A stretch of 64,000 nucleotides of DNA from NCBI RefSeq assembly GCF_029263155.1, contig NZ_JAJCYB010000073.1, forward strand, positions 19,450 to 83,449, given 5' to 3'. The translations under genes were made by a program, and so were the position numbers. This document shows positions 25,518-38,102 of the stretch, in pieces (within the stretch, counting starts at the first letter, position 1; each line of letters begins with the position of its first letter). The notes beneath the pieces were generated by a model. The model searched no databases, was not told the origin of the DNA, and was given only the letters and a program-made list of their open reading frames with translations. Source of the DNA: Pseudonocardia sp. (GTDB lineage Bacteria; Actinomycetota; Actinomycetes; Mycobacteriales; Pseudonocardiaceae).

Positions 25518-27014
25518 GTGAGTACCGAACCGCCCGAGTCCGAGCTGCCCGAGCAGATGCGCGTGCGCCGCGCGAAGCGGGCCGACATGCTCGACAAGGG
25601 CATCGAGCCCTACCCCGTGGCCGTCGAGCGCACCGCGAGCCTGCGTCAGGTCCGCGACCGGCACCCCGATCTCCCCCCGGACAGCGCCACCGGTGAGGTC
25701 GTGAGCGTCGCCGGTCGAGTGATCTTCATGCGCAACACCGGCAAGCTGTGCTTCGCCACCCTGCGCGAGGGCGACGGCACGGAACTCCAGGCGATGCTCA
25801 GCCTCGCGGCCGTCGGGGAGGAGGCCCTCGCCGCCTGGAAGACGGGCGTCGACCTCGGCGACCACGTCGCGGTGCACGGTGAGGTCGCCACCTCGCGGCG
25901 CGGCGAGCTGTCGGTGATGGCCGACCGCTGGTCGATGGCGTCCAAGGCGGTGCGCCCGCTGCCGGTGGCCCACCACGAGCTGTCCGAGGAGACCCGCGTC
26001 CGGCAACGCTACGTCGACCTCATCGTGCGCCCGCAGGCCCGCGAGATGGTCCGTACCCGCTCCGAGGTCGTGCGGACGCTGCGGTCGGTGCTGCACGAGC
26101 AGTCCTTCGTCGAGGTCGAGACGCCGATCCTGCAGACGCTGCACGGCGGCGCCACGGCGCGCCCGTTCGTCACCCACGCGAACGCGCTCGGCGGCCAGGA
26201 TCTCTACCTGCGCATCGCGCTGGAACTGTTCCTCAAGCGCTGCGTCGTCGGCGGGGTGGAGCGCGTCTTCGAGATCAATCGGGTGATGCGCAACGAGGGT
26301 ATCGACTCCACGCATTCGCCCGAGTTCACCATGCTGGAGGCGTACCAGGCCTACGCCACCTACGACGAGATCGCCGATCTGACCCAGCAACTCGTGGTCG
26401 AGTGTGCACGTACCGTGTTCGGCTCCCCGATCGTGCGACACGCCGACGGCTCGGAACACGATCTCGGCGGCGAGTGGCGTTCGGTCACCTTGCACGGTGC
26501 ATTGTCCGAAACGGTCGGAACGAATGTGACGCCGGACACCTCGACCGAGGAACTGCGCACGATCGCGGCGACCCACTCCGTCGAGCTCAAGGATTCCTGG
26601 GGCGCCGGGGAGATCACCCTGGAGCTGTTCGAGAAGCTCGTCGAGCACACCCTGATCGAGCCGACGTTCGTTCGGGACTACCCCGTCGAGGTCCGGCCCC
26701 TGGCCCGCCAGCACCGCTCCGACCCGCGTCTGGCCGAGGCCTGGGACCTGTTCGTGTTCGGCACCGAGGTGGCCGTCGGCTACTCGGAGCTCGTCGATCC
26801 GGTCGTCCAGCGCGAGCGCCTCACCGCCCAGTCCCTGCTGGCCGCGGCCGGCGATCCGGACGCCATGCAGCTCGACGAGGACTTCATCCGCGCGCTCGAG
26901 TACGGAATGCCACCCACCGGCGGGATGGGAATGGGCGTGGACCGGTTGCTGATGACGCTGACCGGGTTGGGAATCCGCGAGACGATCCTGTACCCGCTGG
27001 TACGTTCCGAGTAG
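25518..27014 (+). CDS. lysS: Lysine--tRNA ligase (class II)
   Basis: A 498-residue enzyme that charges tRNA-Lys. An N-terminal OB-fold anticodon-binding domain (about 50-150, e.g. [19 protein letters not shown]) precedes the class II catalytic core. Motif 2 is [20 protein letters not shown] and motif 3 is [15 protein letters not shown]. The frame is open upstream through the repeats; the GTG at 25518 ([17 protein letters not shown]) gives the normal length. It is followed by lsr2 and clpC as in mycobacteria. Confidence 0.95.
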   Translation: MSTEPPESELPEQMRVRRAKRADMLDKGIEPYPVAVERTASLRQVRDRHPDLPPDSATGEVVSVAGRVIFMRNTGKLCFATLREGDGTELQAMLSLAAVGEEALAAWKTGVDLGDHVAVHGEVATSRRGELSVMADRWSMASKAVRPLPVAHHELSEETRVRQRYVDLIVRPQAREMVRTRSEVVRTLRSVLHEQSFVEVETPILQTLHGGATARPFVTHANALGGQDLYLRIALELFLKRCVVGGVERVFEINRVMRNEGIDSTHSPEFTMLEAYQAYATYDEIADLTQQLVVECARTVFGSPIVRHADGSEHDLGGEWRSVTLHGALSETVGTNVTPDTSTEELRTIAATHSVELKDSWGAGEITLELFEKLVEHTLIEPTFVRDYPVEVRPLARQHRSDPRLAEAWDLFVFGTEVAVGYSELVDPVVQRERLTAQSLLAAAGDPDAMQLDEDFIRALEYGMPPTGGMGMGVDRLLMTLTGLGIRETILYPLVRSE

Positions 27015-27084
27015 CCACAGATATATGTTGTCCATGGACGGTGTCAGCCGTACTCGGGGCAACAATGGTGTGGAGGCTGCCGCA

Positions 27085-27426
27085 GTGGCACAGATTCGGG
27101 AGATCCGGCTCGTCGACGACCTGGACGGAGCGGAAGCCGACGAGACCGTGGAGTTCGGCCTCGACGGCAAGAACTACGAGATCGACCTGTCGGAGAAGAA
27201 CGCCGGAACGCTGCGCGACGCGCTCGCCGAGTTCGTCGCCGCCGCCCGACGCACCACGACCGGACGCCGCCGCGGCGCATCGGGTGCCGGCGCGGCTCGA
27301 CGCCCCGCGATCGACCGCGAGCAGAACCAGGCGATCCGCGAGTGGGCCCGCAAGCGGGGCATGAAGGTCTCCGACCGCGGTCGGATCCCCTCCGAGGTGC
27401 TGGAGACCTACCACAGGGAGCACTAG
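27085..27426 (+). CDS. lsr2: Lsr2 nucleoid-associated protein
   Basis: A 113-residue H-NS-like protein that bridges DNA and silences AT-rich, often foreign, genes. The N-terminal dimerisation domain has [20 protein letters not shown] and [17 protein letters not shown]. The C-terminal DNA-binding domain has [19 protein letters not shown], including the RGR hook (about residues 98-100) that enters the minor groove. The GTG start is fixed by a GGAGG eight bases before it; a longer frame from 27025 lacks this. It may silence the AT-richer cargo near 58-61 kb. Confidence 0.95.
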   Translation: MAQIREIRLVDDLDGAEADETVEFGLDGKNYEIDLSEKNAGTLRDALAEFVAAARRTTTGRRRGASGAGAARRPAIDREQNQAIREWARKRGMKVSDRGRIPSEVLETYHREH

Positions 27427-27654
27427 CCCTTCCCTGTTCCGCGGGCCTGCCCATCCCCGTTGCCGGGCGGAATCACCCGGCCCCGCGGCGCGTTGAATGA
27501 CCTGACGCGCGGTCACGGCCGTGTGCGCTCGGCGCGCACTACAGGCGCCCACCCCCGAACGCCCGATACAGTGGTACGGGCAGGCGTAGGCGGTACTGGG
27601 CGCAGGCGCGCGCGTCAGCACGGCGCAGCATGGCGCAGTAGGCGAGGAGAGCGA

Positions 27655-30198
<2,544 letters not shown>

Positions 30199-30216
30199 CC
30201 ACGCCCAGGCACGACC

Positions 30217-30256
30217 CGAACGGCCCGCCCGGACCCCGGTCCCGGCGGGCCGTTCG
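30217..30256 (+). terminator. Hairpin terminator after clpC
   Basis: CGAACGGCCCGCC and GGCGGGCCGTTCG form a perfect 13-bp stem around a 14-base loop (itself partly complementary: GGACC/GGTCC), 18 bases past the clpC stop. No T-tract follows. Confidence 0.75.
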
Positions 30257-30270
30257 CCGTATCCCACCCC

Positions 30271-30302
30271 GCGAGTCGGGCCCTGCGTGCGCGCGAGTCG
30301 GG
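30271..30302. repeat. 22-bp repeat, two copies (family A, locus 2)
   Basis: GCGAGTCGGG occurs at 30271 and 30293, exactly 22 bases apart, joined by CCCTGCGTGCGC. It is the same unit as at 21.2 kb with one change (GGGCCC for GGGGCC). It lies between the clpC terminator and the YihY gene. Confidence 0.85.
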
Positions 30303-30335
30303 CTCTCAGGGCCCCGTGCGGCTACATTCCTTCCC

Positions 30336-31334
30336 GTGAGCTCGGTGCGGGCCGTCCCGGAGACGGAACTGATGTCGGGCGAGGAGCTCTCCGCCGACGA
30401 CGCCTGGCACACGGTTCGCCGCATCCATCTCGGGCCCCTGTTCGCCACCGCCTTCGTCCGGTTCCGCTACGGCGACGGGTTCAGCCACGCGCGGGCCTTC
30501 GGCCTGCAGCTCGCGCTCGCCGCCGTGCCGCTCGTCATCGCCGGGGCGGGGTTGGCCACCTCGCTCGGCGCCGAGTCGATCGCCGAGGTCGTGGCGCGCA
30601 CCGTCGTGGCGATCTCACCCGGCAGCAGCGACGCGTTGCTCGCCGACGTGATCGACGCCGACGAGGAGGGCAGCGAGCGTGGCGAGGTCGTGCTGGTGCT
30701 CGGATTGGTCACCGCCTTCCTGGCCGCCACGTCGGCGTTCGCGCAGCTCGAGCGCGGCATCAACCGGATCTACGGCACCAAGCGCGACCGCCCGGTCCTG
30801 CGCAAGTACGGGCGCGCCGCGCTGCTGACGGCCTCCGCAGGCGTCGCGATGGCCGTCGGGCTGCTGCTGATCGTGGCCGGCGAGCCGTTCGGGGAGGCTC
30901 TGGAGGAGGTGTACGACTGGGGCGACGCCGCCGAGACCGTCTGGGACGTCGTGCGCTGGCCGATCGGCCTCGCCGCCCTCGTCGTCGCCGTCACGATGCT
31001 GTTCCGCTTCGCCCCGCGGCGGCGCCAGCCGAAGCTGAGCTGGCTCGCGGTCGGGGCGAGCGTGACCGTGCTCGCCTGGCTCGCCGGGTCCGGGCTGCTC
31101 GCCCTCTACGTCGTGGCCGCGGCCGGGTTCGACGAGACCTACGGCCCGCTCACCGCCGTCATGGCCCTGCTGATCTGGGCCAACCTCACCGGCATCGCCC
31201 TGCTCGCCGGCATCGCGCTGGCCGCGCAGCTGGAGGCCGTGCGGGCCGGGATACCCGATCCGCTGCTGCTCGACAGCGACGACGACGGCATCCCCGACCA
31301 GCTCGACGAGCACCCGGGCTCACCCGCCCGCTGA
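30336..31334 (+). CDS. YihY/BrkB family inner membrane protein
   Basis: A 332-residue protein with six clear hydrophobic segments. The motif block FAQLERGINRIYGTKRDRPVLRKY near residues 128-152 is the YihY signature. The C-terminus ends in an acidic, calcium-loop-like DSDDDGIPDQLDEHPG (about 313-328). The family's function is not settled (often misnamed ribonuclease BN). The GTG start follows a short leader. It converges on the HxlR gene, overlapping by 15 bases. Confidence 0.82.
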   Translation: MSSVRAVPETELMSGEELSADDAWHTVRRIHLGPLFATAFVRFRYGDGFSHARAFGLQLALAAVPLVIAGAGLATSLGAESIAEVVARTVVAISPGSSDALLADVIDADEEGSERGEVVLVLGLVTAFLAATSAFAQLERGINRIYGTKRDRPVLRKYGRAALLTASAGVAMAVGLLLIVAGEPFGEALEEVYDWGDAAETVWDVVRWPIGLAALVVAVTMLFRFAPRRRQPKLSWLAVGASVTVLAWLAGSGLLALYVVAAAGFDETYGPLTAVMALLIWANLTGIALLAGIALAAQLEAVRAGIPDPLLLDSDDDGIPDQLDEHPGSPAR

Positions 31335-31964
31335 CACCGCGCGCGGTCGGGGGCGCGGGAAGAGCCGCACGAAGCGCTCCGCCAGTCTCCGGTCGCCGCG
31401 TACGGCCGCGGCGGGCAGCTCCGCTCCGCCGAACACGATCCCCTGCAGCGTGCCGGCGTCGACGGTGAGCACGGCATCGGGGTCGGAGGTCTCGCGTCGG
31501 GAGATCCGGAAGCGTCCCCCGGCGACCTCGGCTACCAGCCGGTCCGCGCCCAGATGCAGGGCCACCGTGGCCCGCAGGTCGCCGGCCGCCGCGACGTCGA
31601 AGGTGGTGCTCAGGGCGAGGGCGAGCGCGTCGGCGGTGAGCGCGGCGCGCGGCACGAGCGGGGCCCGGCTGCCCCAGCGGGCCAGCGCGACCAGCACGTC
31701 CTCCAGCTCGTACCCGGCACCGGTGAGCTCGTAGACCCGGGCCCCGGACGGCGGTCCGAGGACCCGGCGGTGCACGAGGCCGCGGCCCTCCAGGTCGCGC
31801 AACCGCTGCACGAGGACGTTCTGGCTCATCCCCGGCAGCCCGGCGGCGAGATCGGTGAAGCGCTTCGGCCCGAGCAGCAGGTCGCGCACCACCAGCAAGC
31901 ACCAGCGCTCACCGACGGCGTCCAGCGCTCGCGCGACGCCGCAGGGATCGTCGTAGCTCCGCAT
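31320..31964 (-). CDS. HxlR family transcriptional regulator
   Basis: A 214-residue regulator. The HxlR winged helix (about 1-100) reads CGVARALDAVGERWCLLVVRDLLLGPKRFTDL, then LPGMSQNVLVQRLRDLEGRGLVHRR. A C-terminal SCP2-like domain (about 120-205) is seen in TVALHLGADRLVAEVAGGRFRI and AVLTVDAGTLQGIVFGG, common in actinobacterial HxlR proteins. The ATG at 31964 is the obvious start. It is divergent from the hydrolase pseudogene, its likely former target. Confidence 0.88.
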   Translation of the reverse strand: MRSYDDPCGVARALDAVGERWCLLVVRDLLLGPKRFTDLAAGLPGMSQNVLVQRLRDLEGRGLVHRRVLGPPSGARVYELTGAGYELEDVLVALARWGSRAPLVPRAALTADALALALSTTFDVAAAGDLRATVALHLGADRLVAEVAGGRFRISRRETSDPDAVLTVDAGTLQGIVFGGAELPAAAVRGDRRLAERFVRLFPRPRPRAVSAGG

Positions 31965-31996
31965 GCCCGCAACAGTAGCTTGCTTATCAGGACTAG

Positions 31997-32014
31997 TTAC
32001 TTCTAATTTAGTAG
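31997..32014. promoter_or_regulatory. Candidate HxlR operator
   Basis: TTACTTCTAATTTAGTAG, with TACT and AGTA as inverted halves around 8 bases, lies in the 60-base AT-rich gap between the divergent HxlR gene and hydrolase pseudogene. TACT-N8-AGTA resembles sites described for HxlR regulators. The assignment is inference from position and symmetry. Confidence 0.45.
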
Positions 32015-32024
32015 CATGCGATCG

Positions 32025-32650
32025 ATGACGCGGGTCGCCCACGCGTCCGCAGCCAACGAGTTCGTGCTGGTCCCCGGCGCAGGTGGCGCAACCTTCGGGC
32101 GTCGCGGTCATCGGGCGACCGCCGTCGACCTGCCGGCGGCCGACCCCTCCGCCCGCCTCACCGACTACGTCGACGCGGTGGTCGCCGCAGCGGACGGGCG
32201 CCGCGGCGTGGTCGTCGTGGGCCATTCCCTGGGCGGGTTCAGCGCCCCGCCGGCCTGCCGGTCGCTGGAGGCCGTCGGGCTGGTACTGGTCAACGCGATG
32301 ATCCCGATGCCGGGCGAGACGGCGGGCGAGTGGTGGGAGACCACCGGATTCGAGGCGGCGATCACCGACGCCGCCGCGCGGGACGGCCGGGACCTCGCAG
32401 CGGATCCCGACCAGCGGGAGACGATGTTCCACGACGTGCCGCCGGAGGTGGCGGCGCAGGCGTTCGCGCGCCCCTTCGCGCAGGAGGAAGGGGTCCTCGT
32501 GGACGCCTGGCCCGCCGACGGGTGGCCCGCGGCCCCCATCCGCGTGCTCGCCACCCCGCGAGGACCGCTTCTTCCCGGTCGGGTTCCAGCGCCGCGTCGC
32601 CCGCGAGCGCCTCGGCATCGAGCCCGACGAGATGGCCGGCGGTCACCTTG
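32025..32650 (+). pseudogene. Decayed alpha/beta hydrolase gene
   Basis: The frame encodes an EstC-like hydrolase: FVLVPGAGG, a nucleophile elbow VVGHSLGGF and VLVNAMIPMPGETAGEWW. Three defects are visible. First, about a dozen residues usually found between GAGG and RGHRATAVDLP are missing. Second, at the C-run 32554-32557 the frame slips: reading on in the +1 frame gives EDRFFPVGFQRRVARERLG and IEPDEMAGGHL, the expected sequence. Third, after GGHL the sequence turns into 22-base repeat copies and no natural stop follows. It is probably inactive. Confidence 0.8.
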
Positions 32651-32653
32651 CGT

Positions 32654-32692
32654 GCGCGCGAGTCGGGGGCTGCGTGCGCGCGAGTCGGGACT
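32654..32692. repeat. 22-bp repeat, two copies (family A, locus 3)
   Basis: GCGAGTCGGG at 32658 and 32680, exactly 22 bases apart, with GGCTGCGTGCGC between. It sits where the 3' end of the hydrolase pseudogene should be, and 20 bases before the stop of the convergent GAF regulator. Confidence 0.85.
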
Positions 32693-32709
32693 CCGGGACG
32701 GCCGCGGGG

Positions 32710-34176
32710 TCAGGGCGCGGTGATCGTGAGGCGTGCGGTGAGGACGGGACGGCGGGGGTCGCAGGCCGGGAGCGCGCGCAGGAGGCGCTGGGAGAGCTCC
32801 GGGTCGTCGGCGCCGTCGGCGGTCCCGGCCAGCGCCCACATCGCTTCGACGTCGCGGCTGTCGAGCACCGCGCGGCGCAGTGCCGCGGCGAGCAGCTCGC
32901 GCTCCTCCCGGACACCGGGTGCCTCCGAGCGGGGCAGCAGCGGGCCGCGGTAGGCGCGGGCGGCGTCGCGGACGTGCCCCGCGGCCAGCGCGGCGCGGAC
33001 CGACACGAAGTCGGCGTCGACGCGGGCCCGCAGTCGGTAGGGCTGCGTGCGCAGCATCCCCGCCCCGAGTGCGACCCGCAGGCGGTGCATCTCCGCCCGG
33101 ACCGTGACGGCCTTGCCCGCGTCTCCGTGCAGCGCGGCGGCGAGCTCGTCGGCGGTGAGACCGTCGCGTCTCAGGGCGAGCAGGGTGAGCACCTCGGCGT
33201 GACGCAGCGTCAGTCGCACGGGCCCACCGTCGAGGCAGGCGATCGCGCGGGTGGTCCCGAGAAAGGGCAGCGACAGCACCGGACGCGGCGGGGACCCGGT
33301 GCGGTGCAGCCGCATCAGCCATCCCTCGGCCAGCTGCTCCAGCACGCCCTCGCCGCCGTCGCCCAGCGCCACCCGGTCGCCGACGTCGGGCAGCTCGACC
33401 CTCGAGGGCAGCCAGTTCGGTGGATTGGCGGCGAGCACCCGCCCCGTCGGGGTGAGCAGGGCACCGGGCTCGTCGCGCAGACCGATGAGGTGGGTCAGGT
33501 TGCGCGCCAGCAGCCGCTCGTTGCGCACGGCCAGCTGCGCGCCGAGGTGGCTCTCGGCCAGCCGGGCCGCGGCGACGACGAGCGCGAGCGTCGTGGGGTG
33601 GAACGTCCGCACCGGCCCGGTGACGTCGACGGCGCCGATCACCTCGCCGGAGTCGGGGTCGTGTATCGGGCTGGCCGCGCACGTCCAGCTGTGGTAGGTC
33701 CGGACGAGGTGCTCGGCGGAGTGGATCTGTACAGCCCGGTCGGCGGCGAGCGCGGTGCCCATGGCGTTGGTGCCGATGCTGTCCTCGGTCCAACGAGTGC
33801 CCTCCACCAGCCCGACACCCTCGGCCCGGCGCAGTACGTCGCGCTGGCCCTCGCGCCACAGGATGTGCCCCTGTGCGTCGGTCACGATCATCATGTGCAT
33901 CGCCTCGTCGGCGATGGCCACCAACGTCTCCCGCAGGACCGGGATCACTCCCGCCAGCGGGTGGCGACCCCTGATGCCGCCGATCTCCGACGGGGAGTAG
34001 ACGTGCGGCGGGTCGCCTCGCTCCGGGTCGACACGCGCCGCGAGCGAGCGCCGCCACGACTCCGAGACGATCTCGCGCGGTGTGGCCGCAGGCCGGTCAC
34101 CGGACAGCACGTCCTCCCGCGCCCGCGCGAGGATGCGGGCGCGCCGCAGCTCGTCGTCGGCCGGCACGGCCTCCAT
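32710..34176 (-). CDS. GAF-domain transcriptional regulator (AcoR-like, no sigma-54 domain)
   Basis: A 488-residue protein. The N-terminal two thirds resemble the sensor of AcoR-type activators: PREIVSESWRRSLAARVDPE at the start, then a GAF domain with GTRWTEDSIGTNAMGTALA and TYHSWTCAASPIHDP. There is no AAA+ sigma-54 module; instead a winged-helix-like region (LTLRHAEVLTLLALRRDGLT, about 335) and a helical tail follow. It is divergent from the aldehyde dehydrogenase gene, and such regulators typically control aldehyde or alcohol dehydrogenase genes, so it probably senses the substrate of that enzyme. Confidence 0.85.
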   Translation of the reverse strand: MEAVPADDELRRARILARAREDVLSGDRPAATPREIVSESWRRSLAARVDPERGDPPHVYSPSEIGGIRGRHPLAGVIPVLRETLVAIADEAMHMMIVTDAQGHILWREGQRDVLRRAEGVGLVEGTRWTEDSIGTNAMGTALAADRAVQIHSAEHLVRTYHSWTCAASPIHDPDSGEVIGAVDVTGPVRTFHPTTLALVVAAARLAESHLGAQLAVRNERLLARNLTHLIGLRDEPGALLTPTGRVLAANPPNWLPSRVELPDVGDRVALGDGGEGVLEQLAEGWLMRLHRTGSPPRPVLSLPFLGTTRAIACLDGGPVRLTLRHAEVLTLLALRRDGLTADELAAALHGDAGKAVTVRAEMHRLRVALGAGMLRTQPYRLRARVDADFVSVRAALAAGHVRDAARAYRGPLLPRSEAPGVREERELLAAALRRAVLDSRDVEAMWALAGTADGADDPELSQRLLRALPACDPRRPVLTARLTITAP

Positions 34177-34185
34177 CGTCCGCCA

Positions 34186-34214
34186 TCAAGTCAGTGCAGG
34201 CAAACCTGACTTGA
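34186..34214. promoter_or_regulatory. Operator-like palindrome upstream of the GAF regulator
   Basis: TCAAGTCAG and CTGACTTGA are perfect 9-base inverted halves separated by 11 bases, starting 9 bases before the regulator's ATG and 119 bases before the aldehyde dehydrogenase ATG. The position favours autoregulation and perhaps activation of the divergent operon. Confidence 0.55.
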
Positions 34215-34332
34215 AATCGCACTGGCGGTATGGACAGGTTAGACGCACCGCATGTGCGTGCAACCCGTCTGCAACCCCCACCTTCCTAGTGTCCGACATC
34301 ACCTGTCCGAAGACGATGTGGAAGGACCACAG

Positions 34333-35855
<1,523 letters not shown>

Positions 35856-35856
<1 letters not shown>

Positions 35857-36233
35857 TGGCGCGGCGGGTCGTCCTCACGCCGGCGGCTGCGGATCTCCTC
35901 GTGAAGCTGACGGAGATCCACGGCCCGCTGATGTTCCACCAGTCCGGCGGGTGCTGCGACGGCAGCTCACCCATGTGCTACCCGGCCGGGGACTTCACGA
36001 TCGGCGGATCCGACGTCCATCTCGGCGACCTGGTCGTCGACGGGCTCGACGCGCCGATCGGGTTCCACATGTCGGAGTCCCAGTTCGCGTACTGGCGCCA
36101 CACCCACCTCACCGTCGACGTGGTGCCCGGCCGCGGCAGCGGGTTCTCGGTCGAGGCGCCGGAGGGCGTCCGGTTCCTGATCCGCTCCCGGTTGCTCACC
36201 GACGAGGAGTCGGCCGAGCTGAACGGCGTGTGA
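35856..36233 (+). CDS. DUF779 domain protein
   Basis: A 125-residue protein whose start shares one base with the aldehyde dehydrogenase stop (TGATG), so the two are coupled. The family motif MFHQSGGCCDGSSPMC (about residues 26-41), with paired cysteines, and DVHLGDL are present. DUF779 proteins nearly always follow acetaldehyde dehydrogenases; their role is unknown, with metal or redox help to the enzyme as one possibility. Confidence 0.88.
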
Positions 36234-36301
36234 CACCGCGGCGGGGGCGGACCACACTGGTCCGGCCCCGCCGTGTCCCGCAGACGAGAGGAACGACGAC
36301 T

Positions 36302-36895
36302 ATGTCCGAGCCCACTACGCTGCGCGACCTGGTCGGCCTGCCCGAGCAGCCGGCGAGCCTCGCCGCCTCGACGCTGGTCATGGTCGACCTGCAGAACACC
36401 TACACGCGCGGCGTGATGGAGCTGGAGAACGTGCAGCCCGCGGTCGACGAGGCCGCCGCGCTGCTCGACCGGGCCCGCTCGGCGGGCATCCCGATCATCC
36501 ACATCCAGCACGACGGCGGTGAGGGATCGCCCTACGACGTGCGCGTCGAGATCGGGGCGATCGTGGACCGGGTGGCACCCCGCGACGGCGAGGCGGTGAT
36601 CGTCAAGAACTTCCCGAACGCGTTCACCGCCACGGACCTGAACGACCGGCTCGCCCCCGGCAGCAACCTGGTGCTGGCCGGGTTCATGACCCACATGTGC
36701 ATCAACTCCACCGCGCGCGGCGCGTTCAGCCTCGGCCACAGCCCGTCGGTGGTGGCGGGCGCCACGGCCACCCGGACGCTCCCCGGAACGGACGGCACAC
36801 CGGTGGCGGCGGCGGCGCTGCAGGCCAGCAGCCTGGCGGCGATCTCCGACCTGTTCGGCGTCGTCGTGGCGAGCCAGGCCGGCATCCCGGACTGA
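36302..36895 (+). CDS. Cysteine hydrolase of the isochorismatase family
   Basis: A 197-residue hydrolase. The catalytic triad is visible: Asp in LVMVDLQNTYTRG (about residue 30), Lys in IVKNFPNAFTATDL (about 100) and Cys in GFMTHMCINSTARGAF (about 136). Members hydrolyse amides such as nicotinamide, ureidoacrylate or isochorismate; which applies here cannot be told. GAGAGGAA lies about ten bases before the ATG. It follows DUF779 by 68 bases and may be in that operon. Confidence 0.85.
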   Translation: MSEPTTLRDLVGLPEQPASLAASTLVMVDLQNTYTRGVMELENVQPAVDEAAALLDRARSAGIPIIHIQHDGGEGSPYDVRVEIGAIVDRVAPRDGEAVIVKNFPNAFTATDLNDRLAPGSNLVLAGFMTHMCINSTARGAFSLGHSPSVVAGATATRTLPGTDGTPVAAAALQASSLAAISDLFGVVVASQAGIPD

Positions 36896-36950
36896 TCGCT
36901 TCCCGGTACGGCCGCCCGGTCCTACCCTGGCGCGGTGGCCGTGCCGGCTC

Positions 36951-37778
36951 TCAGCTGAGCCGCTCGTCCAACGCCAGCAGGGTGGCGACCGCTCCGGCCG
37001 CGAGCCCGATCCCGCGACCGTGGCGCACGTCGGGCTCGCGCGGGTTGATGCGCACCAGCGCGCCCGACGCGGCCGTGGCGAGCTCGGCCTCACGACGCAC
37101 CGTCGGGATCGCCGTGCCCGCCCCGATCTCGACGGCGGCCATCCCCGCCGGACGGTGCTCCCGCAGCCATGCGCGGTGGGCCCGCATCTGCACCGACGAG
37201 CGGTCGGGCAACCACTCGACGTCGCCGAACATCAGGATGTTGGGCCGCGCGAGCGCCCCGCAGGCGGGGCAGGACGGCAGCGGCGGGCTGGCGCGCATCG
37301 ACACCTCGTCGACGTCGACGGTGATCCCGTCGGCGGTCCACACCGGCTGCCCGCAGTCCTCCGTGCACTGCAGGTGATGGATCGAGCCGTGGCACTCAGC
37401 GACCCCGGCCAGCCCGGCCCGCTGGAACTGGCCGTCCACGTTGGACGTGAAGACGCGCGTGGGTCGCGCCGCCGCCCAGCGGCCCAGCACCGCGAACCCG
37501 ACGTGCGGGACCGTGGCGCGGTAGCGAGCGAGGCGGTGGCCGTAGAAACCCCAGGCCAGCTGCGGGTCGTCGCCGAAGTGCACCGGGTCGGCGATCTGCT
37601 CGAACCGCAGCCCCAGCGCCGCGTAGGGCGGGTAGGCACGCCAGAAGCCCTCCGGCCCGCGGAAGTCGGGCAGGCCGGAGTCGACGCCCATCCCGGCTCC
37701 GGCGCAGATCAGCAGCGCCCCGGCGTCCCGGATCAGGGCGGCGGCGCGATCGAGCGCGGCCGGGTCGAGCTCGTTCAG
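36951..37778 (-). CDS. Sir2-type NAD-dependent deacetylase, apparent CTG start
   Basis: A sirtuin of about 275 residues. The NAD-binding motif CAGAGMGVDSGLPDFRGPEGFW, TSNVDGQF, ECHGSIHHLQC with the catalytic His, and the CxxxC...CPAC zinc site are seen. The only ATG upstream of SGLPDFRG (at 37691) would cut through the GAGxG loop. The frame continues upstream to LNELDPAALDRAAALIRDAG with no ATG, GTG or TTG. A CTG at 37778 overlaps the upstream stop as CTGA, exactly like the ATGA/GTGA overlaps elsewhere in this window, so it is proposed as the start. Confidence 0.8.
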   Translation of the reverse strand: MNELDPAALDRAAALIRDAGALLICAGAGMGVDSGLPDFRGPEGFWRAYPPYAALGLRFEQIADPVHFGDDPQLAWGFYGHRLARYRATVPHVGFAVLGRWAAARPTRVFTSNVDGQFQRAGLAGVAECHGSIHHLQCTEDCGQPVWTADGITVDVDEVSMRASPPLPSCPACGALARPNILMFGDVEWLPDRSSVQMRAHRAWLREHRPAGMAAVEIGAGTAIPTVRREAELATAASGALVRINPREPDVRHGRGIGLAAGAVATLLALDERLS

Positions 37779-38083
37779 GAGCCCGCCACGGATCGCTGGA
37801 CGACCTCGAACTCCAGCACCGACGATCCGGTGCCGACGGGCTTGGCCCGCTCGCCCGCGTGCGCGGCCATCCCGGAGCCCGCCATCCAGGCCCGGAACGA
37901 CTCGTCGTCCTCCCAGTGCGTCATCACGAAGTAGCGGGTCTCCCCGGCGACCGGGCGCAGCAGCTCGTAGGAGATGAACCCCGGTGCGCTGTCGACCGCG
38001 CCCAGACGCCCCGCGAACCGGCGTTCCAGCTCCGGGCCGGCACCCTCGGGGACCTCGATTGCGTTGATCTTCACGACGGCCAT
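37775..38083 (-). CDS. Antibiotic biosynthesis monooxygenase (ABM) domain protein
   Basis: A 102-residue single-domain protein of the dimeric ferredoxin-like ABM fold. It starts MAVVKINAIEVPEGAGPELERRFAGR, then APGFISYELLRP and RYFVMTHWEDDESFRAWM, which match the heme-oxygenase-like MhuD/HmoB branch as well as quinone oxidases; function remains open. Its ATG lies only 19 bases from the start of the divergent hydrolase. The stop overlaps the presumed CTG start of the sirtuin. Confidence 0.82.
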   Translation of the reverse strand: MAVVKINAIEVPEGAGPELERRFAGRLGAVDSAPGFISYELLRPVAGETRYFVMTHWEDDESFRAWMAGSGMAAHAGERAKPVGTGSSVLEFEVVQRSVAGS

Positions 38084-38102
38084 GCGGGTTAGGCTAGCTT
38101 GC
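38084..38102. promoter_or_regulatory. Very short divergent promoter region
   Basis: Only 19 bases separate the start codons of the ABM gene and the alpha/beta hydrolase gene. There is no room for ribosome binding sites or 5' leaders in both directions, so at least one mRNA is probably leaderless. Promoters must overlap the opposite coding sequences. GGTTAGGCTAG could supply overlapping -10 elements (TAGGCT on the plus strand; TAGCCT on the minus strand). Confidence 0.5.
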
